Source: Pseudomonas gregormendelii (GTDB taxonomy: Bacteria; Pseudomonadota; Gammaproteobacteria; Pseudomonadales; Pseudomonadaceae). From it: a DNA stretch of 64,000 bases. How positions within the stretch are numbered: the first letter of the stretch is position 1; each line of letters starts with the position of its first letter. The notes under the pieces are model-generated. The model was not told where the DNA came from and searched no databases. It saw only the letters and a program-made list of their open reading frames with translations. Below are positions 27,174 to 35,352 of the stretch, in pieces. A program made the translations under genes and the position numbers. The DNA lies in NCBI RefSeq assembly GCF_017114825.1, contig NZ_JADEVO010000016.1:49038-113037 (forward strand). Direction: 5' to 3'.

Positions 27174-28258
27174 GTCGATCCATAAGGTTTCGTCATGTCG
27201 TATTGCTGGTGCTGGTGGCTATTGCGGCGTTCCTGTTGTTGATGCCCACCAAGGTCCGACCGGTGGCCTGGAACCCGCCACCGGCGCCTTCGCTCACCAG
27301 TGGCGTCTACGTAGACAATCAGCGCCTCAACGACGTCGAGCAAGTGGGCGCCGGCAACCTCGAAGGCCCGGAGGCATTGCTGCTCGAAGACAATGCGCTG
27401 ATCACCGGGCTGCACGACGGTCGGTTGATCCGTACCAGCCTCGACGGCAAGACCACCCAGGTCCTGGCCGACACCGGAGGCCGACCGTTGGGCCTGGCGC
27501 GACATCCCAACGGCTTGCTGGTGATTGCCGACGGGGTCAAGGGCTTGTTATCCCTGGATGCCCAGGGCCGCCTGATTCCATTGGTCAAAGAGGCCAAGGG
27601 AGTGCCCTTGGGTTTTACCGACGACGTGGCCATCGACAAGTCCGGGCACTACGCCTATTTCAGTGACGCTTCCAGCCGGTTCGGCTATGGCAGCGATGGT
27701 GATGCCATCATCGAGCATGGCGGTGACGGGCGCTTGCTACGCTACGACTTCCAGACCGGCAAGACAGCCGTGCTGCTGGACAAGCTGGAGTTCGCCAACG
27801 GCGTCACACTGGGCCCGGACGACAGCTTTGTGCTGGTCAACGAAACCGGCGCCTATCGCATCAGCCGCTATTGGTTGAGCGGTCCGAAAGCCGGCACTCA
27901 TGATGTGTTTATCGACAACCTGCCAGGTATGCCAGACAACCTGTCGTTCAACGGCGAGAACCGTTTCTGGGTGGCGCTCTACGCCCCGCGCAACGCCCTG
28001 CTGGATGCCTCGGCGCCGCACCCCTTCGTGCGCAAAATGATCGCCCGGGCCATGAGCGTGCTGCCCAAGCCGGTGGAAAAGCGTGGGTTTGCGCTGGGCA
28101 TGGATTTGCAAGGACAGGTGATTGCCAATCTACAAGACGGGAGTCGCGACAATTATTCGCCCATCACCACCGTGCGCGAGTATGGCGAGTGGTTGTATTT
28201 TGGGTCGCTGAAGGCTAATCACATGGTGCGGTTGCCCCTGGCGAAGGCGCTCCAATAA
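27170..28258 (+). CDS. SMP-30/strictosidine-synthase-like beta-propeller protein, membrane anchored
   Basis: A 362-aa protein with an uncleaved-looking N-terminal helix (FRHVVLLVLVAIAAFLLLM), then a six-bladed beta-propeller of the SMP-30/gluconolactonase/strictosidine synthase class (LEGPEALLLEDNALITGLHDGRL ... GRPLGLARHPNGLLVIADGVKGL ... ANGVTLGPDDSFVLVNET). The GTG start at 27170 overlaps the stop of the hydroxylase fusion gene. Related proteins are lactonases or esterases, or non-catalytic. Coupling to the hydroxylase suggests a shared lipophilic substrate, but the reaction is unknown. Confidence 0.8.
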   Translation: MSRSIRFRHVVLLVLVAIAAFLLLMPTKVRPVAWNPPPAPSLTSGVYVDNQRLNDVEQVGAGNLEGPEALLLEDNALITGLHDGRLIRTSLDGKTTQVLADTGGRPLGLARHPNGLLVIADGVKGLLSLDAQGRLIPLVKEAKGVPLGFTDDVAIDKSGHYAYFSDASSRFGYGSDGDAIIEHGGDGRLLRYDFQTGKTAVLLDKLEFANGVTLGPDDSFVLVNETGAYRISRYWLSGPKAGTHDVFIDNLPGMPDNLSFNGENRFWVALYAPRNALLDASAPHPFVRKMIARAMSVLPKPVEKRGFALGMDLQGQVIANLQDGSRDNYSPITTVREYGEWLYFGSLKANHMVRLPLAKALQ

Positions 28259-28267
28259 TCGGACTAT

Positions 28268-28296
28268 GCAGGAGCCGGCCAGGTGCAGGCTCCTGC
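28268..28296. terminator. Hairpin between convergent genes
   Basis: GCAGGAGCC ... GGCTCCTGC is a 9-bp stem with an 11-nt loop between the beta-propeller gene and the DUF465 gene. It has no T run, so it is a weak terminator candidate. Confidence 0.5.
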
Positions 28297-28307
28297 TGTC
28301 AGGTTAG

Positions 28308-28547
28308 TTACCTGGCCTGGAGTTGCTGGACGATCTTGTCCTTGACCTGCAAGCGCTTCTCCTTGAGCTTCTTCAGCGCATCATCACTGGGCGCATCCGA
28401 CTGGGCGGTCTCTGCCTTCACCACCTCCGCATCGGCCTGCGAATACTTGTTGATCAGTGAATCCAGTAATGGATCCTTGGTGCGTTTTTGCTGGATCTCT
28501 TCCTTTGACAGTTTCAGGTCCTGATACAGATCGTGGGTCACCGGCAT
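28308..28547 (-). CDS. DUF465 (YdcH) family small coiled-coil protein
   Basis: A 79-aa highly charged helical protein (LYQDLKLSKEEIQQKRTKDPLLDSLINKY ... ALKKLKEKRLQVKDKIVQQL) with the DUF465 pattern. Function is unknown; two amphipathic helices likely form a hairpin coiled coil. The start follows CGGAGGTGTTCC, a strong ribosome-binding site. Confidence 0.82.
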   Translation of the reverse strand: MPVTHDLYQDLKLSKEEIQQKRTKDPLLDSLINKYSQADAEVVKAETAQSDAPSDDALKKLKEKRLQVKDKIVQQLQAR

Positions 28548-28753
28548 GGAACACCTCCGTTTGTTGATCGGCGGTGAACGCGATCAATTGCGTTCACCAA
28601 TTGCCAGAATGGCCTTGGTTGGCAGGTTCTGTCGATACCGGGAGTGTCCGTTCGTCGTCCTGGCGCAAACGCGATCAAACCTTTGGCCATTCATCCCCCT
28701 CCATTTACTAACGATCAACGGATCGCTCATAAAAACTGTGTGGAGAATGATCA

Positions 28754-29275
28754 ATGGACGGATTCACCTTGCGTAACGTCGCCCTGGCCGTAGCCTTGAG
28801 CACCGGTATGGGCACAGCGTTTGCCGCCACTTCCAACGATTTCGTCGACAATGCCGCCGCTGGCGGGATCGCCGAAATCGAGACCAGCCGACTGGCCCTG
28901 GAAAAGAGCTCATCGGCCGATATCAAGGCGTTTGCCAACATGATGATCACTGATCATTCCAAAGCCAACGATGAACTTGCAGCGCTGGCGCGCAAGAACG
29001 ACATCGAAGTGCCGGACACCACGACCTTGGTGAAGCAGGCCAAGGAAAAGATCCTGGAAGTGCGTGATGAGTCCTTCGACGCCGCCTACGCCAACAATCA
29101 GGTCAAGGCACACGAGGAAACCATCGAGTTGTTCAAGAAAGAAGCCAATACCGTGACCGACGACAAATTAAAAGGCGCCACCGAGCTCAAGGCGTTCGCG
29201 CAAAAAATGCTGCCAGCGCTGGAAAAACACTTGGCAGAGGCGAAAAAACTGCAAGCTGCGCATCCAGACAAGTAA
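28754..29275 (+). CDS. DUF4142 exported helical protein
   Basis: A 173-aa protein with a signal peptide (LRNVALAVALSTGMGTAFA), then a ferritin-like helical bundle of the DUF4142 family (AAGGIAEIETSRLALEKSSSADIKAFANMMITDHSKANDELAALA ... VKAHEETIELFKKEA). Predicted location is periplasm. Function is unknown. The start ATG follows GGAGAATGATCA. A bidirectional terminator follows. Confidence 0.88.
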   Translation: MDGFTLRNVALAVALSTGMGTAFAATSNDFVDNAAAGGIAEIETSRLALEKSSSADIKAFANMMITDHSKANDELAALARKNDIEVPDTTTLVKQAKEKILEVRDESFDAAYANNQVKAHEETIELFKKEANTVTDDKLKGATELKAFAQKMLPALEKHLAEAKKLQAAHPDK

Positions 29276-29286
29276 GGCGCTCCAAC

Positions 29287-29318
29287 AAAAAGGCCGCATC
29301 AATCGATGCGGCCTTTTT
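29287..29318. terminator. Bidirectional intrinsic terminator
   Basis: AAAAAGGCCGCATC-AATC-GATGCGGCCTTTTT is a perfect stem with A and T runs. It serves the convergent DUF4142 gene and the acidic small protein gene. Confidence 0.94.
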
Positions 29319-29336
29319 CATGTGGCCACAACGCGC

Positions 29337-29594
29337 CTAGCCGCCATCGGTATCAATATCGCCATCGGTGTTATCACCAGGTTTGGCCCGATCCGGTTCA
29401 GGCTTGAAGCCCGGGCTGAATTCATTGTCGTTGTCGTCGTGCTGATTCTTCTGATCCACCGCTGAGTCGGCGCTGTCCGGCTCGCTGGTCTGCTGCTGCG
29501 AAGCAGAGTTGTCACCGGGGGTCTGCGGGTCAATCGCCGGATCGTTGCGGTCCACCGCTTGATTTTGTTGCTGCGTCATCGAGTCGTCTTTCAT
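29337..29594 (-). CDS. Small acidic, low-complexity hydrophilic protein, unknown
   Basis: An 85-aa protein rich in Asp, Gln, Asn, Pro and Ser (MKDDSMTQQQNQAVDRNDPA ... DQKNQHDDNDNEFSPGF) with no hydrophobic core, so likely disordered. The start at 29594 follows GAGGTACCT at good spacing. The longer frame to 29684 is not needed. It is similar in character to small stress-associated hydrophilic proteins of pseudomonads, but no function can be assigned. Confidence 0.6.
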   Translation of the reverse strand: MKDDSMTQQQNQAVDRNDPAIDPQTPGDNSASQQQTSEPDSADSAVDQKNQHDDNDNEFSPGFKPEPDRAKPGDNTDGDIDTDGG

Positions 29595-29807
29595 AGGTAC
29601 CTCATTCATCAGTACAGGGCAGGCTGAGACACTCGCCTTATAGCTTCGAATCTGCGCCTCGAACAACGTTCCATCCATGATCACCTACGCTGTGTGAGAT
29701 GATAAATAACTGCGCAGCACGACAACTATTTCGAACGGCAAATGTCATTGCTTTGCGCCGATCCAAAATTCACGTAATCGGCCAATAATTTCAAGGAGTT
29801 CAGGCAC

Positions 29808-30659
29808 ATGGCAGCACTGCAGACCAGCACACTCGATGCAATGAAAATCAACCAGAATCAACTGCTGGCTGATTGGGCGCAGCGCCTGGAAGCCAACGGT
29901 GCCTCGCGCAACGTCAAGGAACAGGACCTCAAGCAACAGACTGCGCAATTTCTGCAACTGATCGTCGCCGGCCTGGAACAAGGCAATGGTCAGAACGTTA
30001 CTGCCCCAGGCTGGGACGAGATTCGCCAGTTCCTCGAGAAGCTGTCCCACAGCCGTGCCCTCCTCGGCCAGGACTCCCATCAGACCGCCAGTTTCATCTT
30101 CTCGCTCAAGGGTCCGATGTTTGCGATGCTGCAGAATCATTATCAGGACAACCCTGCACTGCTTGCCGAACAACTGTGGGAAGTCTCCGAGCTGCTCGAC
30201 GCTCTGGGCATGCACACTATCCGCACCTTCCAGAAATCCCGCGAAGCAGTCATCAAGCGCCAGCAGGAAGAACTGCTGGAACTGTCGACGCCGGTGGTCA
30301 AACTCTGGGATGGCGTACTTGCCCTGCCAATGATCGGCACCCTGGACTCCCAACGTACCCAGGTCGTCATGGAGTCGCTGCTGCAGCGCATCGTCGACAC
30401 TGGCTCGGAAATCGCCATCATCGACATCACCGGCGTGCCGACGGTCGACACCCTGGTCGCCCAGCACCTGCTCAAGACCGTCACCGCGATTCGCCTGATG
30501 GGCGCCGATTGCATCATCAGTGGCGTACGTCCGCAGATTGCCCAGACCATCGTGCACCTGGGCCTGGACCTGCAAGGCGTAGTCACCAAGGCTAACCTGG
30601 CCGACGCGCTGAAACTGGCCCTGACCCGCCTGGGGTTGACTGTCAGCAAGGCAGGTTGA
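29808..30659 (+). CDS. rsbR: RsbR-type stressosome sensor/scaffold (N-terminal sensor + STAS)
   Basis: A 283-aa protein. Residues ~1-155 are an alpha-helical sensor domain and ~163-278 a STAS domain. The core IIDITGVPTVDTLVAQH is the RsbR signature. The threonine equivalent to B. subtilis RsbR T205 is kept (T215). The T171 equivalent is a serine (S181, in TLDSQR). In Gram-positive models RsbR and RsbS build a ~1.8-MDa stressosome that holds the kinase RsbT until stress phosphorylates the STAS domains. It is the first gene of a six-gene unit; its ATG follows CAAGGAGTTCAGGCAC, and rsbS follows after 4 bp. Confidence 0.9.
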   Translation: MAALQTSTLDAMKINQNQLLADWAQRLEANGASRNVKEQDLKQQTAQFLQLIVAGLEQGNGQNVTAPGWDEIRQFLEKLSHSRALLGQDSHQTASFIFSLKGPMFAMLQNHYQDNPALLAEQLWEVSELLDALGMHTIRTFQKSREAVIKRQQEELLELSTPVVKLWDGVLALPMIGTLDSQRTQVVMESLLQRIVDTGSEIAIIDITGVPTVDTLVAQHLLKTVTAIRLMGADCIISGVRPQIAQTIVHLGLDLQGVVTKANLADALKLALTRLGLTVSKAG

Positions 30660-30663
30660 GCCA

Positions 30664-31026
30664 ATGGAACGCATTCCAATTCTGCAAATGGGCGACTTCC
30701 TGCTGGTGACCATCCAGGTCGACATGCACGACCAGTTGGCCCTGACGCTCCAGGATGACCTGTCCGAGCGCATCAGCCGCACCTCCGCTCGCGGCGTGCT
30801 GATCGACATTTCGGCGCTGGACATGGTCGACTCGTTCATCGGGCGCATGATCGGCACCATCTCCGGCCTGTCGCGCATCATGGACGCCCAGACCGTGCTG
30901 GTCGGCATGCAACCGGCCGTGGCGATCACCCTGGTGGAGCTCGGCATGAGCCTGCCGGGCGTCAGTACCGCCCTGAACGTCGAACGCGGGATGAAACTGC
31001 TGCAGGATCGAGTACGTGAACGATGA
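30664..31026 (+). CDS. rsbS: RsbS-type STAS protein of the stressosome
   Basis: A 120-aa single STAS-domain protein starting MERIPILQMGDFLLVTIQVD. The phosphorylatable serine equivalent to B. subtilis RsbS S59 is present (S57 in IDISALDMVDSFIGRM). RsbS is the core scaffold paralogue that binds RsbT; RsbT phosphorylates it to trigger release. The gene overlaps rsbT by 4 bp (ATGA). Confidence 0.93.
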   Translation: MERIPILQMGDFLLVTIQVDMHDQLALTLQDDLSERISRTSARGVLIDISALDMVDSFIGRMIGTISGLSRIMDAQTVLVGMQPAVAITLVELGMSLPGVSTALNVERGMKLLQDRVRER

Positions 31027-31427
31027 ACGTGCGCAGCAGTGGCAGCCAACCCATTCAAATCGAACAGGACGTGGTCCTCGCGCGCCAGACTGCGCGCAAG
31101 CTGGCCACTGAATGCGGCATGCGGTTGATCGACCTGACCAAGATGGTGACCGCGGTCAGCGAGCTGGCGCGCAACACCATGGTGTATGGCGGTGGTGGCG
31201 ACATGGATTGGCAAATCCTCGATGAAAACGCCCGCACCGGGCTGCGCCTGGTGTTCCGCGACGAGGGGCCGGGCATACCCGATATCAAGCTGGCGATGAC
31301 CGACGGCTGGACTTCCGGGGGTGGCCTGGGCCTTGGCCTGACCGGCGCCAAACGCCTGGTGGAAGAATTCGAACTCGATACCGCGCCCGGCAAGGGTACT
31401 CGCATAACGATCACACGATGGGTATGA
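31023..31427 (+). CDS. rsbT: RsbT-type serine/threonine switch kinase
   Basis: A 134-aa GHKL-fold kinase. The N box is MVTAVSELARNTMVYGGGG, followed by DEGPGIPD (G1) and SGGGLGLGLTGAKRLVEEF (G2). It phosphorylates RsbS and RsbR, leaves the complex, and activates a downstream partner. In B. subtilis that partner is the phosphatase RsbU; no RsbU is encoded here, so the target must differ. The next gene overlaps the rsbT stop. Confidence 0.93.
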   Translation: MNVRSSGSQPIQIEQDVVLARQTARKLATECGMRLIDLTKMVTAVSELARNTMVYGGGGDMDWQILDENARTGLRLVFRDEGPGIPDIKLAMTDGWTSGGGLGLGLTGAKRLVEEFELDTAPGKGTRITITRWV

Positions 31428-32434
31428 ACATCAGCGGTTCGATGACGCAAGTACTCCCCATCGAAGACACCAGCCAGATCGGTCACGCCCGCCGTACCGC
31501 GCAGCAACTCGCCGAGCAGCACGGCTTCGACGCCACGGATGCCGGGCGCGTGGCACTGGTCGCCACCGAACTTGCCAGTAATATCCTCAAACATGCCGCC
31601 AGCGGTGAGTTGCACCTGCGTGTGCTGCCTCGCGCAGCCGGTGCCGGGCTTGAAATGCTCGCCATCGACCGGGCCAACGGATTTGACCTGGAGGCCTGCC
31701 TGGCCGACGGTTTTTCTACCGGTGGTACCCAGGGCATCGGCCTGGGCGCGGTGTCGCGCCAGACCCAAGTCTTTGATGTGTATGCCGACGCCCGGGGCGC
31801 TGTGCTGCTGGCCCGGCTGTACCCACGCAACGACAAGGCTGCGGACCAGCGGTTCGGCGTCAGCCAGCATTCCCTGCGCAACGACCCCGCCTGCGGTGAT
31901 GTCTGGCACCTGGCCTTTGACGGCCCGCGTATCAGTGCCCTGGTGATCGATGGCCTGGGCCACGGCGAGGACGCCGAACGCGCCGCACGTGCGGGTGAAC
32001 AGACCTTCGCCTTGGCGCCGTTCACCACGCCGGTGATGCTGCTCGAAGACATCCATCGCGACATGATCGGCACCCGCGGCGGCGCCCTGGCGATTGCACA
32101 GTTCGACGGTGACGCCGATGCACTGAAATTCGTCGGCATCGGCAACATCGGTGCCTGCCTGATCGCCCCTGGAAAATCACGCGGCCTGGCTTCCCACCCC
32201 GGCATCGTCGGTGGGCAATATCGAAAGGCGCAACCCTTTGACTATGCTCAAGTGAACGGACAACTATTGATCATGTACAGCGACGGCCTGCAGTCCCGTT
32301 GGAACCTGCAAGATTACCCCGGCCTGGTGCACCGCCATCCCGCAGTGATTGCCGCCATTTTGCACCGCGATTTTTGCCGCGCAAGCGACGACGTCACGGT
32401 CGTGGTCATTGAGCTGGAGGCCCATCATGGCTGA
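31424..32434 (+). CDS. ATPase (RsbT/RsbW-like) + PP2C/SpoIIE phosphatase fusion, RsbX-like
   Basis: About 336 aa in two parts. Residues ~10-130 are a GHKL anti-sigma-type ATPase (ALVATELASNILKHA; GTQGIGLGAVSRQ). Residues ~140-335 are a SpoIIE/PP2C phosphatase with the metal aspartates in LVIDGLGHGEDAE, MYSDGL and SDDVTVVVIEL. By position it matches RsbX, the feedback phosphatase that resets RsbS/RsbR. The added ATPase domain is not present in B. subtilis RsbX. The ATG at 31424 overlaps the rsbT stop (ATGA); an in-frame ATG at 31418 is an alternative. It overlaps the next kinase gene by 8 bp. Confidence 0.85.
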   Translation: MNISGSMTQVLPIEDTSQIGHARRTAQQLAEQHGFDATDAGRVALVATELASNILKHAASGELHLRVLPRAAGAGLEMLAIDRANGFDLEACLADGFSTGGTQGIGLGAVSRQTQVFDVYADARGAVLLARLYPRNDKAADQRFGVSQHSLRNDPACGDVWHLAFDGPRISALVIDGLGHGEDAERAARAGEQTFALAPFTTPVMLLEDIHRDMIGTRGGALAIAQFDGDADALKFVGIGNIGACLIAPGKSRGLASHPGIVGGQYRKAQPFDYAQVNGQLLIMYSDGLQSRWNLQDYPGLVHRHPAVIAAILHRDFCRASDDVTVVVIELEAHHG

Positions 32435-33299
32435 TGCACCCATCAATCACGACGAGCAGGCGGCATTGGTCGCGCAGTTGCAGGCCGAGGCCAATGCCCT
32501 GCGAGAGGAACTGGACGAGACCAACCAGGGTGTCCTGGCGCTGTATGCTGAACTGGATACCCAGGCCGACCAGTTGCGCCAGGCGTCGGACCTCAAGAGC
32601 CGTTTCCTGTCTTACATGAGTCACGAGTTCCGCACACCACTGGGTTCGATCCTGAGCATCACCGGCCTGTTGACCGATGAGCTCGACGGCCCCTTGAGCG
32701 CCGAACAGCACAAGCAGGTGGCCTTTGTCAGCACCGCCGCGCGCGAACTCAGCGACATGGTCGACGACCTGCTGGACCTGGCCAAGATCGAAGCCGGGCG
32801 CATCAATATCTCCCCCGCCTGGTTCGACATGTTCGACCTGTTCGCCGCGTTGCGCGGCATGTTTCGCCCGATTGTCGATGCCAGCGCCGTGGACCTGATT
32901 TTCGAAGAACCGGTGGGCCTGCCGAAGCTGTTCACCGATGACAAGAAGCTCGCACAGATCCTGCGCAACTTCATTTCCAACTCGCTGAAGTTCACCACCC
33001 GCGGCGAAGTCCGGGTCTCGGCACGGCTGCACGACGCTACTCACGTACGTTTTGCCGTCAGCGACACCGGAATAGGTATCGCCCCGGAGCTACATGGCGC
33101 ATTGTTCGAGGACTTTTCCCAGGTCGACTCTCCGCTGCAGAAGCGCCTTCGCGGCACCGGACTCGGACTGTCCCTGTGCAAACGCTTTGCTCAGTTACTG
33201 GGTGGCGAAGTCGGCCTGGAGAGCAAGCCGGGCCTGGGCTCGACCTTTTTCGTGATCATCCCGCTGGCAATTGCAATGGAGCCCGTAGATGAAACGTGA
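32427..33299 (+). CDS. Soluble sensor histidine kinase of the stressosome operon
   Basis: A 290-aa protein with no membrane segment. The N-terminal ~55 residues form a coiled coil (EEQAA-type heptads, ALREELDETNQGVLALYAEL). The HisKA box follows with phospho-acceptor H66 (FLSYMSHEFRTPLGS). The HATPase_c domain has FISNSLKFT, VSDTGIGIAPE and GTGLGLSLCKRF. Its start lies inside the previous gene and its end overlaps the hybrid gene, so translation is coupled. It could take its input from RsbT or RsbX through protein contact; this is inference from the operon. Confidence 0.9.
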   Translation: MADAPINHDEQAALVAQLQAEANALREELDETNQGVLALYAELDTQADQLRQASDLKSRFLSYMSHEFRTPLGSILSITGLLTDELDGPLSAEQHKQVAFVSTAARELSDMVDDLLDLAKIEAGRINISPAWFDMFDLFAALRGMFRPIVDASAVDLIFEEPVGLPKLFTDDKKLAQILRNFISNSLKFTTRGEVRVSARLHDATHVRFAVSDTGIGIAPELHGALFEDFSQVDSPLQKRLRGTGLGLSLCKRFAQLLGGEVGLESKPGLGSTFFVIIPLAIAMEPVDET

Positions 33300-35232
33300 C
33301 ATCCGCCTGCTGGTCGTCGATGACAACGTCGCCACGCGCTACGCCTTGCGCCGTCGCCTGGAAAGCCACGGCTATGAGGTGTTGGAGGCCGGCACCGGTG
33401 GCGAGGGCCTCGAACTGATCGCCAGTGTCGCCCTCGACGCGCTGATTCTCGACGTGAACCTGCCGGACATGAGCGGTTTCGACATCGTGCGCAAGCTGCG
33501 CTGCGACCCCGCCACCGCCCTGCTGCCGGTGATTCACGTGTCGGCGGCGTCGATCCAGACTGGCGATATCATCACCGGCCTGGACGCTGGCGCGGATGCC
33601 TACCTGATTCACCCGGTGGACCCGGATGTGCTGCTGGCGACCCTGCGCACCTTGCTGCGGGTGCGTGAAACGGAAAATGCGCTGCGCGAGAGCGAGGCGC
33701 GTTTTCGGGAAATCTTTGTCAATGTGTCTGCGCCCATCGCGGTGCTGGACGCGCAGCTCAAGGTGCACGAATGCAATCACGCGTTCACGCAGCTGATGCA
33801 GGACAACCTCGACCCGGATGCCCTGCGCGAGTGTTTTGCCCCGGACCAGGGCGCGGTCATTGACGAACTGCGCCTGCGCCTGGCCTATGGCGAGCGCTGG
33901 AAAGGCACGCTGAATATGCGCGTGCACGGCGAAGTCCGCGAGACCGAATGGCAGCTCTCACCCTACCGCACACCTGAACTGAGCCTGGTGTTCGTCGAGG
34001 ACGTCACCGAGCACCGTCATCGTGAGCGCTCGCACCTGGCGCGCCTGGATGACGCCACTACCCAGCTGGCCAACGAAGTCGCACAACGGGCACGCACCGA
34101 GGCGCAGCTGCTGCAGGTGCAGAAGATGGACGCGCTGGGCAAGCTCACCGGCGGCATCGCTCATGACTTCAACAACCTGCTGACCGGCATTATCACCAGC
34201 CTCGAACTGATCCAGAAGCGCATCGCCGCGTCACGCACCGACAAGGTCCAGTTGTATACCGAAGCCGCCTTGAGCTCTGCCATGAGTGCCGCCTCCCTCA
34301 CTCATCGCCTGCTGGCCTTTGCCCGCCAGCAGCCACTGGACACCCGGCCGGTGGACATCAACGCCCAGGTGCGTTCGCTGGAAGAATTACTGATGCGCAC
34401 CATCGGTGAGCGCATCGCCCTGAAACTTGAGCTGACGTCCAAGGCGGCGATCGCCCTGGTCGACCCGGTCCAGCTGGAAAGTGCCGTGCTCAACCTGGTG
34501 ATCAACGCGCGCGATGCGCTGCCCCAGGGCGGTAATATCTGGGTCAGTACCTATGCCGCCTTCTCCCACGGAGATCCCAACCTGGCGGACGGTGCGTATG
34601 TCGCCCTGGCCGTACGCGATGACGGTACGGGCATCGATCACAGCGTCATCGACAAGGTCTTCGATCCGTTTTTCACCACCAAACCGTTGGGCCAGGGCAC
34701 CGGGCTCGGGTTGTCGACCATCTACGGCTTCGCCCGCCAGTCCGGCGGCGACGCGCACATCCGTAGCGTGGCGCGCCGCGGTACCGAAGTCACGATCATG
34801 CTGCCCGCCACTTCCGACCCGACCTCCAGCCAGCCCCCCCCACTCACGGCAGATGCTCAGGGCGATGGCGAGCACGTGCTGATCGTCGAGGACATGCCGT
34901 CAGTGCGCATGTTCGTCACCGAGGTGCTGATGGACGCTGGTTACCGCTGCACCCAGGTCGGCGACATTGAAAGCGCACTCGAGCGGTTGCAGAACGACAC
35001 GTCGATCGACCTGCTGCTGACCGACGTCGGCCTGCCGCGCATGACCGGCCGCGAGCTGGCGGACGTAGCCCGAGGCTGGCGCGCGCAGTTGCCGATCCTG
35101 TTCATGACCGGCTATGCGGAAAACGCGATCAACCGCCAGGTATTCCTCGGCGATGGCATGGAAATGCTGGTCAAGCCATTCCAGATCAACGAGCTGCTGG
35201 ACAAGGTGCGGCGTACGATTGATGGGGTTTGA
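33289..35232 (+). CDS. REC-PAS-HisKA-HATPase-REC hybrid regulator, likely stressosome output
   Basis: A 647-aa cytoplasmic protein. REC1 (about 5-120) has phospho-acceptor D55 (LILDVNLPD). Its usual conserved lysine is replaced by histidine (H108, YLIHPVDP). A PAS-like region (about 130-255) follows. The HisKA domain has H292 in GGIAHDFNNLL. The HATPase domain has VINARDALPQGG, DDGTGI and GTGLGLSTIYGF. REC2 at the C-terminus has D579 (LTDVGLP) and the normal lysine K629 (MLVKPFQ). No DNA-binding or GGDEF domain is present, so the final target must be another protein. It is the last gene of the stressosome unit. Confidence 0.88.
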   Translation: MKRDIRLLVVDDNVATRYALRRRLESHGYEVLEAGTGGEGLELIASVALDALILDVNLPDMSGFDIVRKLRCDPATALLPVIHVSAASIQTGDIITGLDAGADAYLIHPVDPDVLLATLRTLLRVRETENALRESEARFREIFVNVSAPIAVLDAQLKVHECNHAFTQLMQDNLDPDALRECFAPDQGAVIDELRLRLAYGERWKGTLNMRVHGEVRETEWQLSPYRTPELSLVFVEDVTEHRHRERSHLARLDDATTQLANEVAQRARTEAQLLQVQKMDALGKLTGGIAHDFNNLLTGIITSLELIQKRIAASRTDKVQLYTEAALSSAMSAASLTHRLLAFARQQPLDTRPVDINAQVRSLEELLMRTIGERIALKLELTSKAAIALVDPVQLESAVLNLVINARDALPQGGNIWVSTYAAFSHGDPNLADGAYVALAVRDDGTGIDHSVIDKVFDPFFTTKPLGQGTGLGLSTIYGFARQSGGDAHIRSVARRGTEVTIMLPATSDPTSSQPPPLTADAQGDGEHVLIVEDMPSVRMFVTEVLMDAGYRCTQVGDIESALERLQNDTSIDLLLTDVGLPRMTGRELADVARGWRAQLPILFMTGYAENAINRQVFLGDGMEMLVKPFQINELLDKVRRTIDGV

Positions 35233-35254
35233 TCTACCGTTTGTGCGGGCAAGA

Positions 35255-35352
35255 CCTGTGGGAGCAAGGCCTGCCCGCGATCAAGGCGCCGCGGTGAGTC
35301 TGCAAGACCTTGTTATCGTTCATCGCGGGCAAGCCTTGCTCCCACAGAATCT
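35255..35352. repeat. Inverted REP pair (family B)
   Basis: ACCTGTGGGAGCAAGGCCTGCCCGCGATC is mirrored by CATCGCGGGCAAGCCTTGCTCCCACAG with ~40 nt between. It lies between the stressosome operon and uvrA2. Confidence 0.8.
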
